Assembly (NCBI RefSeq): GCF_000518665.1
Contig: NZ_JAEA01000019.1
Coordinates: forward strand, 1-41,388
Direction: 5' to 3'
Length of the DNA stretch: 41,388 nt
DNA from: Microvirga flocculans ATCC BAA-817
GTDB taxonomy: Bacteria; Pseudomonadota; Alphaproteobacteria; Rhizobiales; Beijerinckiaceae
Below, one piece after another: positions 31,971-41,228 of the stretch. The stretch's first letter is position 1. Every line of letters starts with the position of its first letter. Below the pieces are notes generated by a model that did not search any database, was not told the DNA's origin, and saw nothing but the letters and a program-made list of their open reading frames with translations. Made by a program: the position numbers and the translations under genes.

Positions 31971-32642
31971 TTAGTTCGCCCCGGCCGGGGAGGGGCGCTG
32001 GGTCACGCCGATCTTCGAGGCGGCGATGACGGCCTGCGTGCGGCTGTCGACGCCGAGCTTGTCGAGGATGGCGGAGACATGGGCCTTCACGGTGGCCTCC
32101 GAAACCCCGAGCTCATAGGCGATCTGCTTGTTGAGCAGGCCCTCGGAGAGCATGGTCAGCACGCGAACCTGCTGCGGCGTGAGGGTGCCCAGACGCCGGA
32201 CGAGGTCGGCGGTTTCCGGGTCCTCGGCGGCCGAGAGGTCCACATCCGGCGGGGTCCAGGTATCGCCCGCGAGCACGGCCTGGATCGCGCCGCCGATGCT
32301 GTCGATGTCGATGGATTTCGGGATGAAGCCGGAAGCGCCGAAATCCATGGCGCGCCGGATCACGGTGGGATCCTCCGTAGCGGAAACGATCATCACCGGA
32401 AGCTCGGGATACTGCGCCCTCAGCGACATGAGCCCCGAGAAGCCCTGGACGCCCGGCATGGTCAGGTCGAGGAGGATGAGGTCGACGTCGCGCTGCTGGG
32501 ACAGGGTGGCGTTCAAGTCCTCCATGCCGCTGGCCTCGATCACGCGGGACTGTGGCATGATGGAGGCGACGGCCTGTCTCAATGCGCCACGAAACAACGG
32601 ATGGTCATCGGCAATGATGATCGTGGTGGTTTGACTTTGCAC
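31971..32642 (-). CDS. NarL/FixJ-type response regulator
   Basis: A 223-residue two-component regulator. The receiver domain begins TTTIIIADDHPLFRGALRQA (acidic pair DD), with the phosphorylated aspartate in LILLDLTMPG, the conserved serine/threonine in MIVSATED and the lysine in GFIPKSI. The C-terminal LuxR-type helix-turn-helix is LTPQQVRVLTMLSEGLLNKQ, IAYELGVSEATVKAHVSAIL, DKLGV. The likely start is the GTG at 32642 behind GGAG; an ATG at 32687 would add 15 basic residues. No sensor kinase gene is adjacent, so it is an orphan in this window. Its regulon is unknown. Confidence 0.92.
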   Translation of the reverse strand: MQSQTTTIIIADDHPLFRGALRQAVASIMPQSRVIEASGMEDLNATLSQQRDVDLILLDLTMPGVQGFSGLMSLRAQYPELPVMIVSATEDPTVIRRAMDFGASGFIPKSIDIDSIGGAIQAVLAGDTWTPPDVDLSAAEDPETADLVRRLGTLTPQQVRVLTMLSEGLLNKQIAYELGVSEATVKAHVSAILDKLGVDSRTQAVIAASKIGVTQRPSPAGAN

Positions 32643-32770
32643 GTTTCGTCTTCTCCCACGAGAGGCTCCCTTGAGCCTTAGCCGCATCCTTCACGAAATA
32701 GCAAGGCGGCAATCTATGATCTTGTCTAATCTACGGGAATCTACGGAGATCCCGCATCCGTTCATGTGGA

Positions 32771-33229
32771 TTACGCCCCGATCAGGTGGAAAATAAGGTC
32801 GCGGGCATGGGGCCGGTCCCGGTGCTCGACGAGATAGATCCCCTGCCAGGTCCCGAGGACCATCTGGCCGTCCACGACGGGAATGGACAGCGAAATCCCG
32901 GACAGGACGGTCCTGATATGGGCCGGCATGTCGTCCGGACCTTCCGTTGCGTGAATATACCCGGCGTCGCGGGGTGCGAGCCGGTCAAAGGCGGTCAGCA
33001 GGTCGCGGCGCACATCAGGGTCGGCGTTCTCCTGGATCAGCAGCGACGCCGAGGTATGACGGCAGAAGATGGTCAGGAGGCCGTTCAGGACGCCGGTGCC
33101 GAACACCCAGCGGGAGACGGCCTCCGTGATCTCCGTGAAGCCCGGCCCCTGGGTCTCCACCACGAGCCGTCCGTTGACCTGCTGCGTCACGCTGCCCTCG
33201 GAGAGGGTTTCCACGTTAAACATCGTCAC
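32771..33229 (-). CDS. YjbQ family protein (secondary thiamine-phosphate synthase-like)
   Basis: A 152-residue protein of the YjbQ/UPF0047 family. The signature segments are IFCRHTSASLLIQENADPDV, then RRDLLTAFDRLAP, and the C-terminal SISIPV-like segment reads SIPVVDGQMVLGTWQGIYLV followed by EHRDRPHARDL. Some members show weak thiamine-phosphate synthase activity, but the real role is unclear. The start is a GTG at 33229 overlapping the stop of the ligase gene (GTGA), with GGAG six bases upstream; an inner ATG at 33223 is the alternative. It is the last gene of the exonuclease-ligase transcript. Confidence 0.92.
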   Translation of the reverse strand: MTMFNVETLSEGSVTQQVNGRLVVETQGPGFTEITEAVSRWVFGTGVLNGLLTIFCRHTSASLLIQENADPDVRRDLLTAFDRLAPRDAGYIHATEGPDDMPAHIRTVLSGISLSIPVVDGQMVLGTWQGIYLVEHRDRPHARDLIFHLIGA

Positions 33230-34968
33230 GCTTTGCTCCGTTCAGTCTGTCGATCCTTCAACGGATGAACTTCCTTTTCGCCCCGTTCGAGCATCTTCTC
33301 GAGGGTCTCGATGCGGTCGGCCTCCGCCGCCGGCTTGTCCCAGCGGATGCGGTTGATGCGGGGAAAGCGCATGGCGACGCCGGATTTGTGGCGGGTCGAG
33401 CGTTGCAGTCCCTCGAAGGCCACCTCCAGCACGAGCCCCTTCTCCTTGCCGTATTCCACCTCCCGCACGGGCCCGAACCGGTTGACCGTGTGGTTGCGGA
33501 CATAGCGGTCGAGCTTCACCAGCTCCTCGTCGGTGAAGCCGTGATAGGCCTTGCCGACGGGCACCAGTTCCTCGCCGTCAGGCCCGTCGCGCCAGACGCC
33601 GAAGGTGTAGTCGGAGTAGAAGGACGAGCGCTTTCCGTGGCCGCGCTGGCCGTACATCATCACCGCATCGACGAGATACGGATCGCGCTTCCATTTGTAC
33701 CAGTACCCCTTGGGGCGGCCTGGGAGATAGGGGCTGTCCGCCCGCTTGATCATGCAGCCTTCGATGGCCTCCGCGTCGGGACCGGCTCCGACCGCTGCCG
33801 GATCGGCGCGGGCGGCGGCCAGCTCCTCCCAGGATGCGAAGGGCACCAGGGGCGAGAGGTCGATGCGCGGATCGGCGAGCCTTGCCACGAGCGCCTCGAG
33901 CCGCCTGCGCCGCTCCGCGAAGGGCAGGGCGCGCAGGTCCTCCGTCCCCTCGAACAGGATGTCGTAGACCCTCAGATGCGCCGGAAACTCCGCGATCAGC
34001 TTCGGGGTCACGGCCTTCCGGTTCAGCCGCTGCTGGAGCACGTTGAAGCTCTGCACGCGGCCCTCCCGTACGATCAGGAGTTCGCCGTCGATCGATCCCT
34101 CGAAGGCGAGCGCCTCTAGGAGGTCCGGGAAGGCGCGGGAGACGTCCTCGCCCGTGCGGGAATAGATGCGGCGCACCGAACGCCCGTCGCCGTCCCGGCC
34201 TGCGGCGGCCTGGAGGCGGATTCCGTCCCATTTCCATTCGGCCATGAAGTCGGCGGCCGCATGCTTCCCGAAATCCTCGTCCTCCAGCGGATGCGCGAGC
34301 ATGGGCGGATGGAAAGGGGCGGGATTGCTGGTCTCCGGCCTGTCCCCCCGGCCCTCGACCCAGGCGAAGAGGTCCTGATAGGGCGCTTCCAGGCCGTGCC
34401 AGATCAGCTCGACCTCATCGGGCTCCACTTGGCCCAGCTGGGCCACGGCGGTCTTGGCCAGCCGCGCCGAGACGCCGACGCGCAGCTCCCGCGTGATGAG
34501 CTTGAGCAGCGCCCAGCGCCCGGTCTCGTCGAGGGCGTCGAGCCAGCCCGCGACCTTCGCGGGCAGGTCGCTCTTGCTCATGGTGGCAAGCGTCTCGACC
34601 ACTTCCGTCAACGAGGGCACATGCGGCGGATTGTTGTGGCCCGGTCCGATGTCGCCTCCCCCTTGCGGGAAAGGGATCGCCGCCTCCTGATGCCCCGGCG
34701 CGGGCCAGATCAGCGCCACAGTTTCCGCGAGATCGCCGACATAGTGGTAGGACATCCGGAACAGCTCCGGATCGGTCCGCTCCTCCACGAGGCCCCGGAT
34801 CAGGCCGGGCTTGGCCTCCTTGAACGTCAGCGCGCCGGTCATGGCGGCCAGGGCGTAGCCCCGCTCCGGGTCCGCCGTGTGGCGGAAATAGTCCGTGAGC
34901 AGCCGCAGTTTCGCGTTGCGGCGCGGCTCGTAGGCGAGCCGGTCGAGGAGGGCGGCGAAGCGGTTCAT
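33226..34968 (-). CDS. ATP-dependent DNA ligase (Lhr/exonuclease-associated type)
   Basis: A 580-residue DNA ligase. The N-terminal DNA-binding domain (1-220) begins MNRFAALLDRLAYEPRRNAK. The nucleotidyltransferase domain carries motif I EWKWDGIR, with the lysine that becomes adenylated, motif III SIDGELL, and later CMIKRADSPYLPGRPKGYWY and KWKRD (motifs IV-V). The C-terminal OB domain includes GLVLEVAFEGLQRSTRHKSG. It seals nicks using ATP, in addition to the housekeeping NAD-dependent LigA. The true start is the ATG at 34968, overlapping the exonuclease stop (ATGA); the same frame runs open far upstream as a shadow of the exonuclease gene. It forms one half of the ligase-associated repair module. 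Confidence 0.96.
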   Translation of the reverse strand: MNRFAALLDRLAYEPRRNAKLRLLTDYFRHTADPERGYALAAMTGALTFKEAKPGLIRGLVEERTDPELFRMSYHYVGDLAETVALIWPAPGHQEAAIPFPQGGGDIGPGHNNPPHVPSLTEVVETLATMSKSDLPAKVAGWLDALDETGRWALLKLITRELRVGVSARLAKTAVAQLGQVEPDEVELIWHGLEAPYQDLFAWVEGRGDRPETSNPAPFHPPMLAHPLEDEDFGKHAAADFMAEWKWDGIRLQAAAGRDGDGRSVRRIYSRTGEDVSRAFPDLLEALAFEGSIDGELLIVREGRVQSFNVLQQRLNRKAVTPKLIAEFPAHLRVYDILFEGTEDLRALPFAERRRRLEALVARLADPRIDLSPLVPFASWEELAAARADPAAVGAGPDAEAIEGCMIKRADSPYLPGRPKGYWYKWKRDPYLVDAVMMYGQRGHGKRSSFYSDYTFGVWRDGPDGEELVPVGKAYHGFTDEELVKLDRYVRNHTVNRFGPVREVEYGKEKGLVLEVAFEGLQRSTRHKSGVAMRFPRINRIRWDKPAAEADRIETLEKMLERGEKEVHPLKDRQTERSKA

Positions 34969-36020
34969 GCGCCGTCTCCCGCTTCCGCCGTGGCGGCCTG
35001 AGGCTCCTCCGCCTCGCCCTCGTCGCCATAGCCCAGCATGTGCAGGGGCCGGGCCCGGATGCCGCGGGCGGTGCACCAATGGACGAGCGCATCCTCCTGG
35101 CCATGGGTGACCCAGACCTCGCCGGCGCCGGTCTCCCGGATCGTGCGGCAGAGGTCGTCCCAGTCGGAATGGTCGGAGATCACGAGGGGCAGCTCCACGC
35201 CCTTCTGCCGGGCCCGCGCCCTGACCCGCATCCAGCCGGAGGCGAAGCACGTGACGGGATCGGGGAACCGGCGGGACCATAGGTCCTGGATGGAGGAGGG
35301 CGGACAGATCACGATGGCGCCCGCGAGCTTCGCGCGCTCGGAGGCCGCGACCTTGGGCGTCTCGCCCAAGGGGATCCCCTCGGACTTGTAGAGCTCGGTC
35401 AGGCGCTCCATGGCCCCGTGAAGATAGATCGGCCTGTCGTAGCCCTCCTCGCGTAGCAGCGCCATGACGCGCTGCGCCTTGCCGAGCGCATAGGCCCCGA
35501 CGATATGGGCGCGCTCCGGGAACAGGGCGACGGAATCGAGGAGCTTTCGCACCTCCGCCCGCGTATCGGGGTGGCGGAAAACCGGCAGGCCGAAGGTCGC
35601 CTCCGTGATGAACACGTCGCAGGGCACGACCTCGTACGCCAAGCAGGTCGGGTCCTCGGCGCGCTTGTAGTCGCCCGAGACCACGACGCGGGTGCCGCCC
35701 GCCTCGATGACGATCTGGGCCGAGCCCAACACATGGCCCGCAGGTGTAAAGCGCACGGTCGCGTCGCCGATGCGGAGGCTCTCGCGCAAGGGCGCCTCCT
35801 GGGTCGAGCCCGCGAAGCCCTCCCCGTAGCGCACGCCCATGATTCGCAGGGTCTCCCGCGTCGCCAGGACGGAGCGGTGGCCCGCGCGGGCATGGTCCGA
35901 ATGACCATGGGTGATGAGCGCCCGTTGGACGGGCCTGACCGGATCGATGTGGAAGTCGCCGAGGGGGCAATAGAGCCCTTGCGGGGTCTGGGTGAGGATG
36001 TCGGTGGAACGCAGCGCCAT
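34965..36020 (-). CDS. Ligase-associated DNA exonuclease (metallo-beta-lactamase fold)
   Basis: A 351-residue nuclease of the MBL/beta-CASP-like group. The zinc motif is THGHSDHARAGH, followed by PAGHVLGSAQIVIEAGG, VVVSGDYKRAED, FITEATFGLP and the late histidine segment LVISDHSDWDDL and WVTHGQ. The early residues LYCPLGDFHIDPVRPV are typical of proteins named ligase-associated DNA exonuclease. It presumably trims ends before ligation. Its stop overlaps the ligase start. The last 20 residues are an acidic/Ala-rich tail. It is divergent from the TPR-methyltransferase gene. Confidence 0.95.
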   Translation of the reverse strand: MALRSTDILTQTPQGLYCPLGDFHIDPVRPVQRALITHGHSDHARAGHRSVLATRETLRIMGVRYGEGFAGSTQEAPLRESLRIGDATVRFTPAGHVLGSAQIVIEAGGTRVVVSGDYKRAEDPTCLAYEVVPCDVFITEATFGLPVFRHPDTRAEVRKLLDSVALFPERAHIVGAYALGKAQRVMALLREEGYDRPIYLHGAMERLTELYKSEGIPLGETPKVAASERAKLAGAIVICPPSSIQDLWSRRFPDPVTCFASGWMRVRARARQKGVELPLVISDHSDWDDLCRTIRETGAGEVWVTHGQEDALVHWCTARGIRARPLHMLGYGDEGEAEEPQAATAEAGDGA

Positions 36021-36099
36021 GGATGAGAATATAGGGTTGCCTCGGGGCTAAGCCCAAGTCGCATTGACAGAACCCCGTCTCTCCCGCATCCGAAAAGCC

Positions 36100-37029
36100 A
36101 TGCCGCAGACCACCACCGTCCGAACCTCCGGCGATTACCTCGCCGACCGACGCTACGAATATGCCCGCGCCGCCTTCGACGAGCGGGACTTCGAGGCCGC
36201 GGCCGATCTGGCGCGGCAGGTGCTGGAACTCGCGCCGGGTTTCGCGGCGGCCCATGCCATGCTGGGGCGCTCGCTCGCCGAGATGGGCCGGCGGGAGGAG
36301 GCACTGGAAGCCCTGCGGCAGGCGCTCGCTCTCGAACCCGGGGACGAGCTCGGCGTTCGGATCGACCTCGCCAGGCTCGGCGCCCTGCCGCCCGACGAGG
36401 CGATGACGGACGGCTATGTGCGGGCGCTCTTCGACGATTACGCGCCCAAGTTCGACCGGCACCTGACGAAGAGCCTGGCCTATCGCGGCCCGGAGCTGAT
36501 CGCCGATGCCCTGCGCCGGGCCTGCTCGAAGCGTATCCGCGATTACCGGTTCGGTCCGACCCTCGATCTCGGCTGCGGCACGGGGCTGATGGCGCAGGCG
36601 CTCGACGGGCTCTGCGCCTCCATCGAGGGCGTCGATCTCTCGCCGCGCATGCTGGAGAAGGCGGCCAGGACGAAGCTCTACGCTGCCCTGCACGAGAGCG
36701 AGCTGGTCTCGTTCCTCTCGGGCCGCAAAGACGCCGAGGCCGACCTCGTGGTGGCGGCCGACGTGTTCGTCTACATGGCGGCGCTCGATGCGGTCTTTCG
36801 CGAAGCGCACCGGGTGCTCGGGCGCGAAGGGTTGTTCGCCTTCACGGTGCAGGCCCATGAGGGCGCGGATTTCATCCTCGGCCGCGACGCCCGCTATGCC
36901 CATAGCGAGGCCTATCTCCGCGCGCTCGCGGAGCGGACCGGCTTTTCCGTCGCGATCCTCGAACCGGTCTCGACCCGCGAGGATCGCGGCGTGCCGGTTC
37001 CCGGGTTCCTGGCGGTGCTGCAGCGCTGA
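36100..37029 (+). CDS. TPR-containing SAM-dependent methyltransferase
   Basis: A 309-residue protein. The N-terminal 90 residues hold about two tetratricopeptide repeats (YEYARAAFDERDFEAAADLA, AHAMLGRSLAEMGRREEALE). The class I methyltransferase domain follows, with the SAM motif LDLGCGTGLMAQAL, then IEGVDLSPRMLEKA and DLVVAADVFVYMAAL. The family is the DREV/UbiE-like methyltransferases with TPR that occur in Rhizobiales; the methyl acceptor is unknown. The ATG at 36100 is preferred over a TTG at 36064. It lies inside the split ligase/Lhr module and points toward the SDR gene, which it nearly touches (one base apart, convergent). Confidence 0.9.
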   Translation: MPQTTTVRTSGDYLADRRYEYARAAFDERDFEAAADLARQVLELAPGFAAAHAMLGRSLAEMGRREEALEALRQALALEPGDELGVRIDLARLGALPPDEAMTDGYVRALFDDYAPKFDRHLTKSLAYRGPELIADALRRACSKRIRDYRFGPTLDLGCGTGLMAQALDGLCASIEGVDLSPRMLEKAARTKLYAALHESELVSFLSGRKDAEADLVVAADVFVYMAALDAVFREAHRVLGREGLFAFTVQAHEGADFILGRDARYAHSEAYLRALAERTGFSVAILEPVSTREDRGVPVPGFLAVLQR

Positions 37030-37030
37030 T

Positions 37031-37849
37031 CTACCGCGCCGGCGTCGAGGGATGCGGCGCGCTCTCGTAGCAGCCCAGCACCGATTGGTCGAAATCGATC
37101 AGCGAGCCGGTCATGAGGCCGGATTCGGACGAGGCGAGGAACGCCACGGCGCGGGCCACCTCGCGCGGGTCCAGCAGGCGGCCGAAGGGCTGCTCCCCGG
37201 CGGCCTTCTCCAGCCATCCGTCCTGCGCACCGTGATAGGTCTTCATGATCCGGTCCTCGCCCGGCGTGTTCATCCAGCCGATGTTGAGCCCATTCACGCG
37301 GATGCGCCAGGGCATGAGGCTGAAGGCGGCGTTCTTGGTGAGCGTGGCGAGCGCGCCCTTGGAGCCGCAATAGGCGGAGATGAAGGGCTGGCCGCCATGG
37401 GCCGACATGGACAGGATGTTGACCATCGCGCCCTCGATCCGCTCCCGCCGCATGATCTTGGCGGCCTCCTGCATGAGGAAGAAGGGGGCGCGCACGTTCA
37501 CCGCGAACATGCGGTCGAAGAGTTCCGGCGTCGTGTCGAAGATCGTGCCGCGATCGGTGATGCCCGCCGCGTTCACGAGCACGTCGAGCCGCCCGAAGAT
37601 GCTGTCCGCCCGCGCCGTGACCTGACGGGCCTCCTCGACGCTTTCGAGATCCGCCCGCACGAACTCCGTGTGGCAGCCCTGTTCGGAGATTGAGCGCGCC
37701 ACCGCATGCCCCCGCTCCTCGTTGCGCCCGCAGATCACGAGCCCCTTGGCGCCGCGTTCGGCGAGCGTGCGGGCGATGGCCTCGCCGAGGCCCTGCGTGC
37801 CTCCCGTGACGACGGCGACGGCATTCTCGAACTGGGAATCGTAGGGCAT
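37031..37849 (-). CDS. Short-chain dehydrogenase/reductase (SDR family)
   Basis: A 272-residue classical SDR. The cofactor motif is VVTGGTQGLGEAIA (TGxxxGxG), followed by NAAG (LVNAAGITDRG), the catalytic serine in NILSMSAHGG, YxxxK as AYCGSKGAL and a terminal substrate loop around LNIGWMNTPGEDRI. CGRNEER after the second strand suggests NADP(H) preference. The substrate is unknown. The start is the ATG at 37849 with GAGAGGA upstream; the open frame continues to 38239 as antisense of the helicase gene and is not used. It is divergent from the Lhr-type helicase. Confidence 0.92.
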   Translation of the reverse strand: MPYDSQFENAVAVVTGGTQGLGEAIARTLAERGAKGLVICGRNEERGHAVARSISEQGCHTEFVRADLESVEEARQVTARADSIFGRLDVLVNAAGITDRGTIFDTTPELFDRMFAVNVRAPFFLMQEAAKIMRRERIEGAMVNILSMSAHGGQPFISAYCGSKGALATLTKNAAFSLMPWRIRVNGLNIGWMNTPGEDRIMKTYHGAQDGWLEKAAGEQPFGRLLDPREVARAVAFLASSESGLMTGSLIDFDQSVLGCYESAPHPSTPAR

Positions 37850-38003
37850 GGCGCTGGTCCTCTCATTGTGGTTCTTTGCGGGTCCCGAGCTGAGTCGATC
37901 CTTGCCCCGATGGCAAGCGGCTAGGAGGCGGCTTTCACATGTTCCGGGTGCTCCGAAGCGAGGCCATGGCGAAACCTTTTCGGCGGCCTTATCTTGAGGG
38001 TTC

Positions 38004-40511
38004 ATGTCCCAACGCTCCGCCTCCCTCCTCCCGAAGACCTTTCGAGACTGGTTCAAGAGCCGCGGCTGGACGCCGCGGGCGCACCAGCTCGACCTCGTCG
38101 CCAAGGCGCGAGAGGGGCGCTCCGTGCTGCTGGTGGCGCCGACGGGAGCGGGCAAGACGCTCGCCGGGTTCCTGCCGAGCCTCGTCGAGCTGGCGGAGCG
38201 GGGACGAGGCCGGGCCGGCGGGGCGCGGGGGCTGCACACCCTCTACATTTCGCCCCTGAAGGCGCTCGCCACCGACATCGCCCGCAATCTCGAGCGGCCG
38301 GTGGCGGAGATGGGCCTGCCCATCCGCATCGAGACGCGCACGGGCGACACGCCCTCTCACAAGCGGGCCCGGCAGATCGAGCGTCCGCCCGACATCCTGC
38401 TCACCACGCCGGAGCAGCTGGCGCTCCTGCTCGCCCATCGCGAGGCCGAGGAGCTGTTCAAGGGCTTGAGGCGCGTGGTTCTGGACGAGCTGCATTCCCT
38501 CGTCACCTCGAAGCGCGGCGACCTGCTCTCGCTGGGTCTCGCGCGGCTTCTGGCCATCGCGCCGCAGGCCACCGCCGTGGGGCTCTCCGCGACCGTGCGC
38601 GAGCCGGACGATCTCAGGCGCTATCTGGTGCCGCAGCGCTCCCCTGAAAATGCGCTCGCGGATCTCGTCGTGGTGCAGGGAGGGGCCAGGCCCGACATCC
38701 GCATGCTCGAACTGGGCGAGCCGTTGCCGCTTGCGGGTCACACGGCCTCGCTCTCGATGCCGGCGATCTATGAGCTGATCAAAGGGCACAAGACCACGCT
38801 CGTCTTCGTCAACACGCGGCTCCAGGCCGAATACACGTTCCAGGAACTGTGGAAGCTCAATGACGACGGGCTCGCCATCGCGCTTCATCACGGTTCCCTC
38901 GACGTCGCGCAGCGCCGCCGCGTCGAGGAGGCGATGGCGGCAGGCAAACTGAAGGCCGTGGTCTGCACCGCGACCCTCGATCTCGGCATCGATTGGGGGG
39001 ACGTGGACCTCGTGGTGAATGTGGGCGCGCCAAAAGGCGCCTCGCGGATCATGCAGCGCATCGGCCGTTCCAATCACCGCATGGACGAGCCGTCCCAGGC
39101 CTATCTCGTGCCCGCCAACCGCTTCGAGATTCTCGAATGCCGCGCGGCGCTGGATGCGGTGCACGAGGCGGCGCAGGACACGCCGGATGCGCGCATCGGC
39201 GCGCTCGACGTTCTTTGCCAGCATATCCTTGGCATGGCCTGCGCCGGGCCGTTTCGTCTGGAGGAGCTTTACGAGGAGGTGCGCTCCGCCGCGCCCTACG
39301 CGGAACTCTCCTGGGAGGATTACGAGGCTTGCGTCGCCTTCGTCGCCACCGGGGGCTATGCGCTTCGGGCCTATGAGCGCTTCGCCAAGATCGTGAAGGG
39401 CAAGGACGGATTATGGCGCGTGCGCGACGCGCGCATTGCGCAGCAATACCGCCTGAATGTCGGCACCATCGTCGAATCCAGCATGATCAAGGTGCGTCTC
39501 GGCAAGAGCCTGCGCTCGCGTCCCGGCACGGTCCTGCCGCGTGGGCGGATCCTCGGAGAGATCGAGGAATACTTCGCCGAGACGCTGACGCCGGGCGACA
39601 CCTTTCTCTTCGCGGGCGAGGTGCTGCGCTTCGAGGGCATATCCGAGGACGAGGTGGTGGTGACGCGCGCGGGCTCGGGCACGGATCCGATGATCCCGTC
39701 CTACGAGGGCGGCAAGTTCCCGCTCTCCACGTTTCTCGCCGCCCGCGTGCGGGACATCCTCGCGGATCCCTTCGAGTGGGATCGCCTGCCGCCGCAGATG
39801 ACCGAATGGCTGTTGCAGCAGCGCCGCCGCTCGATCGTGCCGGGGCCGCGCGACCTTCTCGTAGAGACCTTTCCGCGCGGCAATCGCTTCTACATGACCT
39901 GCTTTCCCTTCGAGGGGCGGCTCGCGCACCAGACGCTCGGCATGCTGCTCACCCGCCGCCTTGAGCGGGCGAAGCTCAAGCCGCTGGGCTTCGTGGCGAA
40001 CGATTACGGAATCGCGATCTATGCCTCGGGCGACATCGCAGGCCGCGCCGCGCGCGATCCGAATTTCATGGACGACCTGTTCTCGCAGGACATGCTGGGG
40101 GACGACCTAGAGGACTGGCTCGCCGAATCCGCGCTGATGAAGCGCACCTTCCGCCAATGCGCCGTGATCGCGGGCCTCATCGAACGCCGCTTCCCAGGAG
40201 AGAAGAAGACGGGCCGGCAGGTCACGATCTCCACCGATCTCGTCTATGACGTGCTGCGCAAGCACGAGCCCGGCCATGTTCTCCTGCGCGCCGCGCGGGC
40301 GGATGCGGCAACGGGACTCCTCGACGTGAGGCGGCTCGGCATGATGCTTGAGCGCATCCGGGGGCGAATCATTCACAAGCCGCTCGACCGGGTATCCCCT
40401 TTGAGCGTCTCCGTCATGCTGGAGATCGGCCGCGAGAGCGTCTATAGCGACAACGCGGACGAAATTCTGGCCGAGGCGGAAGCGGCGCTTCTCGACGAGG
40501 CTTTGGCGTGA
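38004..40511 (+). CDS. Ligase-associated DEXH-box helicase (Lhr-Core type)
   Basis: An 835-residue superfamily 2 helicase. The Q-like start is FKSRGWTPRAHQLDLV. Walker A is APTGAGKTLAGFLPSL, Walker B VVLDELHSL and motif III GLSATVREP. In the second RecA domain, LVFVNTRLQAEYTFQELW, LDLGIDWGDVDLVVNVGAPK and motif VI QRIGRSNHRMDEP are seen. A winged-helix and C-terminal Lhr-Core domain follow (GTIVESSMIKVRLGKSLRSR onward). It translocates on single-stranded DNA and unwinds, and it is co-inherited with the ligase, exonuclease and phosphoesterase. The start is the ATG at 38004. The stop overlaps the next gene's GTG by four bases (GTGA). Confidence 0.96.
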   Translation: MSQRSASLLPKTFRDWFKSRGWTPRAHQLDLVAKAREGRSVLLVAPTGAGKTLAGFLPSLVELAERGRGRAGGARGLHTLYISPLKALATDIARNLERPVAEMGLPIRIETRTGDTPSHKRARQIERPPDILLTTPEQLALLLAHREAEELFKGLRRVVLDELHSLVTSKRGDLLSLGLARLLAIAPQATAVGLSATVREPDDLRRYLVPQRSPENALADLVVVQGGARPDIRMLELGEPLPLAGHTASLSMPAIYELIKGHKTTLVFVNTRLQAEYTFQELWKLNDDGLAIALHHGSLDVAQRRRVEEAMAAGKLKAVVCTATLDLGIDWGDVDLVVNVGAPKGASRIMQRIGRSNHRMDEPSQAYLVPANRFEILECRAALDAVHEAAQDTPDARIGALDVLCQHILGMACAGPFRLEELYEEVRSAAPYAELSWEDYEACVAFVATGGYALRAYERFAKIVKGKDGLWRVRDARIAQQYRLNVGTIVESSMIKVRLGKSLRSRPGTVLPRGRILGEIEEYFAETLTPGDTFLFAGEVLRFEGISEDEVVVTRAGSGTDPMIPSYEGGKFPLSTFLAARVRDILADPFEWDRLPPQMTEWLLQQRRRSIVPGPRDLLVETFPRGNRFYMTCFPFEGRLAHQTLGMLLTRRLERAKLKPLGFVANDYGIAIYASGDIAGRAARDPNFMDDLFSQDMLGDDLEDWLAESALMKRTFRQCAVIAGLIERRFPGEKKTGRQVTISTDLVYDVLRKHEPGHVLLRAARADAATGLLDVRRLGMMLERIRGRIIHKPLDRVSPLSVSVMLEIGRESVYSDNADEILAEAEAALLDEALA

Positions 40512-41209
40512 CGGCTTTGCGAAAGATCCAACGGACCACTCAGCAAATAGGGCTGAAAGGGCAGGCGGCGGTGCTCGATCTCACGGGCGCGCTCTATCTG
40601 CCCGATCACGATGTCCTGCTCGTGGCCGATCTCCATTTCGAGAAGGGCTCGTCGTTTGCGCGGCGCGGCATGATGCTTCCGCCCTATGATACGCGCGAGA
40701 CGCTTGCGGCCCTTACCGACGCGGTGTTCCGCTTCGATCCCAGAACCGTCATCGCGCTCGGCGACAGCTTTCACGATATCGGCGGCCCGGACCGCCTCGG
40801 AGACGAGGAGCGCACGGCGCTCGGCGGCGTGCAGACGGGGCGCGACTGGATCTGGATCACGGGCAACCACGACCGCGTCCTTCCGGAGAATATCGGCGGG
40901 CAGGTGGCGGAGGAAATGATGCTGGGTTCTCTCACCCTGCGTCACGAACCGATGGCCGGAGAACAGGCGGAGATTGCGGGGCATCTGCATCCCGTCGGCA
41001 AGGTGGTGATGCGCGGGCGCGCCACGCGGCGGCGCTGCTTCCTCACGGATGGCAACCGCTGCGTGATGCCGGCGCTCGGCGCCTATGCGGGCGGCCTCAA
41101 CGCCTGCGATGCGGCCTTCAGGCCGCTCTTTTCGAATGGGTTCACCGCGCATCTCATCGGCTCCGAGCGGATCTTCGCCATCGCGAGGTCCATGCTCTGC
41201 CGGGATTGA
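40508..41209 (+). CDS. pdeM: Ligase-associated DNA damage response phosphoesterase (PdeM type)
   Basis: A 233-residue calcineurin-like phosphoesterase. The motifs are LLVADLHFEKGSSFARRG (DxH), TVIALGDSFHD (GDxxxD), WITGNHDRV (GNHD) and IAGHLHPVGKV (GHxH), all metal ligands being present. The family is named ligase-associated DNA damage response endonuclease PdeM. It starts with GTG overlapping the helicase stop, so the helicase and phosphoesterase are coupled. A strong terminator follows at 41229-41256. Confidence 0.95.
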   Translation: MTALRKIQRTTQQIGLKGQAAVLDLTGALYLPDHDVLLVADLHFEKGSSFARRGMMLPPYDTRETLAALTDAVFRFDPRTVIALGDSFHDIGGPDRLGDEERTALGGVQTGRDWIWITGNHDRVLPENIGGQVAEEMMLGSLTLRHEPMAGEQAEIAGHLHPVGKVVMRGRATRRRCFLTDGNRCVMPALGAYAGGLNACDAAFRPLFSNGFTAHLIGSERIFAIARSMLCRD

Positions 41210-41228
41210 CGAGGGCAAAGGGCAAAAG

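Noticed and set aside
33226..36903. A single 1225-codon minus-strand open frame
   Set aside because: Only the part from 34968 down is ligase. The upstream part is a shadow frame of the exonuclease and methyltransferase genes in GC-rich DNA.
37850..38239. Extended N-terminus of the SDR gene
   Set aside because: This part is antisense to the Lhr-type helicase gene. The SDR family start and the ribosome-binding site place the start at 37849.
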